Source: Gambelia wislizenii (taxonomy: Eukaryota; Chordata; Lepidosauria; Squamata; Crotaphytidae). From it: a stretch of DNA of 64,000 nt. This document shows positions 63,017 through 64,000 of the stretch, piece after piece. The translations under genes and the position numbers were made by a program. Positions within the stretch are counted from its first letter, which is position 1; each line of letters starts with the position of its first letter. The stretch is from contig JAUMIR010000001.1 of the NCBI GenBank assembly GCA_030847615.1, positions 82,261,501-82,325,500 of the forward strand, given 5' to 3'. The notes below the pieces were generated by a model, which saw nothing but the letters and a program-made list of their open reading frames with translations, was not told the origin of the DNA and searched no databases.

Positions 63017-63257
63017 CAGTAGGCCCCTCTTATCCACTGGGGATTGGTTCTGCGGGGGGGGGGCGTGGATTCTGAAAACCATGAATAATAGTGAACGCAA
63101 TTGAAAATAATGGTACTTCTGGTTTAAAATACCATAGAGTTGCCTTGGAGGGCCTAGAAAATGGCTAGGGAAGACACATTTTCTAGGAAGACTCTATGGT
63201 AGGTGTGCTGTTTTGTGTCCCATGGATAATGAATCCATGGATACGGGGGTTCTACTG
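63017..63257. mobile_element. pogo/Tigger-like MITE
   Basis: Ends are CAGTAGGCCCCTCTTATCCA and, inverted, CAGTAGAACCCCCGTATCCA, with TA on each side (63015-63016 and 63258-63259). CAGTAG...TTATCC ends with TA target duplications are those of pogo/Tigger-type Tc1/mariner elements. A G-run at about 63052-63063 lies inside. 241 bp, no coding sequence. Confidence 0.75.
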
Positions 63258-63687
63258 TAATCTGAACATCCTGTACGGTGAATAGGTTAGGTTACATTGA
63301 CCTGAGATAAACATATGGGGGCCCCAAAATAAAGCATTGCAAAATAAACCCCTCCAAATTCCTTAAACCGCCCCTGGCAGCGGAATCATATTACTACTAG
63401 CTATACCTGGTGTAACATACACTGTTCCCTCCCATGTGCTACACCCCCCTGACAGTACACACACTGCTCCCCCGTGCTGCCCCCATGCCCTGTGCTGCCC
63501 TCCTCATGCCCTGTGCCACCCTCCCTATACCCCAAACCACCCTCCCCACAGCCCACACCACCTTCCCTGTACTCTGCGCCATCCTCCCTATGAGCGCACA
63601 CACTGTGATACATCCCCCATGCTACTCACATTCCCTCTGCCACTGCCATGTTTAGAAAGGACTTAAAGTTCCACGTGTTCCTTCCTT
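63258..63687. other. Spacer with a C-rich degenerate tandem tract
   Basis: 63425-63610 repeats words such as CCATGCCCTGTGCTGCCC and CACCCTCCC, a degenerate pyrimidine-rich tandem array with a period near 30 bp. The Cys/His/Pro-rich and Gly/Glu-rich frames over it are artefacts. Confidence 0.5.
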
Positions 63688-63747
63688 CAGTGTGCTGATT
63701 GGCTGCCCAACTAAGCTTTGATTCCTAAGCAGCCAATCAGCACACTG
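63688..63747. repeat. Perfect 19-bp inverted repeat with CCAAT
   Basis: CAGTGTGCTGATTGGCTGC (63688-63706) is the exact reverse complement of GCAGCCAATCAGCACACTG (63729-63747), with a 22-base loop. Each arm includes ATTGG or CCAAT. It may be the ends of a very short MITE or a decayed longer palindrome. Confidence 0.8.
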
Positions 63748-64000
63748 GAAATGGCAACATCCCCAAGAGGATTATGTATAGAGATAATTCTGTAGTGAGA
63801 AAGGTCCCCTGGAGTTCTGTTTTACAGCAATATTCTAGATTTCAACAACTGCAGCATTCTACCCAAAGCCAGCTTTTAAATAACACGGTAGAGAGTAGAT
63901 AACCCATAAGGAGTCTTCCTTTGGATTTAAATAATTATCTAAACTTTTGAAGGTGCTTTGAGGATGTTGTTTAAAATAAATAGCAGAAGTGCCTGCTTAG
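63748..64000. other. Spacer to the window end
   Basis: AT-rich sequence without a recognisable gene or repeat. Confidence 0.4.

Noticed and set aside
63401..63666. His/Pro/Cys-rich and Gly/Glu-rich frames
   Set aside because: Both strands of a degenerate pyrimidine-rich tandem array are open; low complexity only.

Overview
This window reads as intergenic DNA from a reptile, most likely a squamate (lizard-type) genome. I found no convincing host gene, no tRNA or rRNA gene and no CRISPR array. The assignment rests on the mix of mobile elements recognised by eye: CR1 LINEs ending in the ATTCTATG-type octamer tail, L2, a BovB/RTE remnant, an RTE-like LINE with a C-terminal CCHC finger, an L1 C-terminus, a Penelope-like element with a GIY-YIG domain, tRNA-headed CORE and Sauria-like SINEs, a 5S-rRNA-headed SINE, hAT, Harbinger-like and pogo/Tigger-like MITEs, LTR fragments, and two copies of a tyrosine-recombinase (Ngaro/DIRS-type) retrotransposon. 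Nearly every long ORF belongs to one of these, and almost all are broken.

Layout. 1-7.5 kb: a Harbinger-like MITE, an L2 reverse transcriptase remnant, then a 2-kb composite block (CR1 tail, hAT MITE, CORE-SINE, GGAAA repeat) that recurs inverted at 60.9-62.9 kb. 7.5-13.8 kb: a nearly full-length Ngaro-type element on the minus strand (gag, RT-RNase H, tyrosine recombinase, SGNH hydrolase) inserted in a CR1 whose halves lie on either side. 14-22 kb: SINE, Harbinger-like MITEs, and an RTE-like LINE with a 5' inversion. 22.2-28.8 kb: a minus-strand CR1 (including its own ORF1 esterase) split by a second Ngaro-type copy with an intact-looking SGNH hydrolase frame. 29-46 kb: AT-rich intergenic DNA with hAT and Harbinger-like MITEs, a solo LTR, a CR1 inside a MITE, a BovB scrap and a second inverted RTE-like copy. 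46-54 kb: a 1-kb Harbinger-like element, a minisatellite, and a stack of insertions in which a MITE is split by a Penelope-like element (with 11-bp target duplication), an LTR fragment and an RTE-like LINE. 54-64 kb: more MITEs, LTR-like pieces (one with a candidate primer binding site), an L1 3' end, the right arm of the inverted block and a pogo-like MITE.

The most notable system is the Ngaro-type retrotransposon. It encodes Gag, RT-RNase H, a tyrosine recombinase and an SGNH-family hydrolase, with a conserved pyrimidine tract and AG just upstream of the hydrolase frame that could be a splice acceptor. Both copies sit inside CR1 elements, which themselves encode an unrelated SGNH/esterase in ORF1. 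A second notable system is a family of non-autonomous DNA transposons with GGACTTYATCAGAC or GGAGATTATCAGA ends. Six of its eight copies have 3-bp target duplications with no judgement needed about the boundary, and several carry internal hairpins. All assignments are from reading the sequence and ORFs by eye; no database search was possible.
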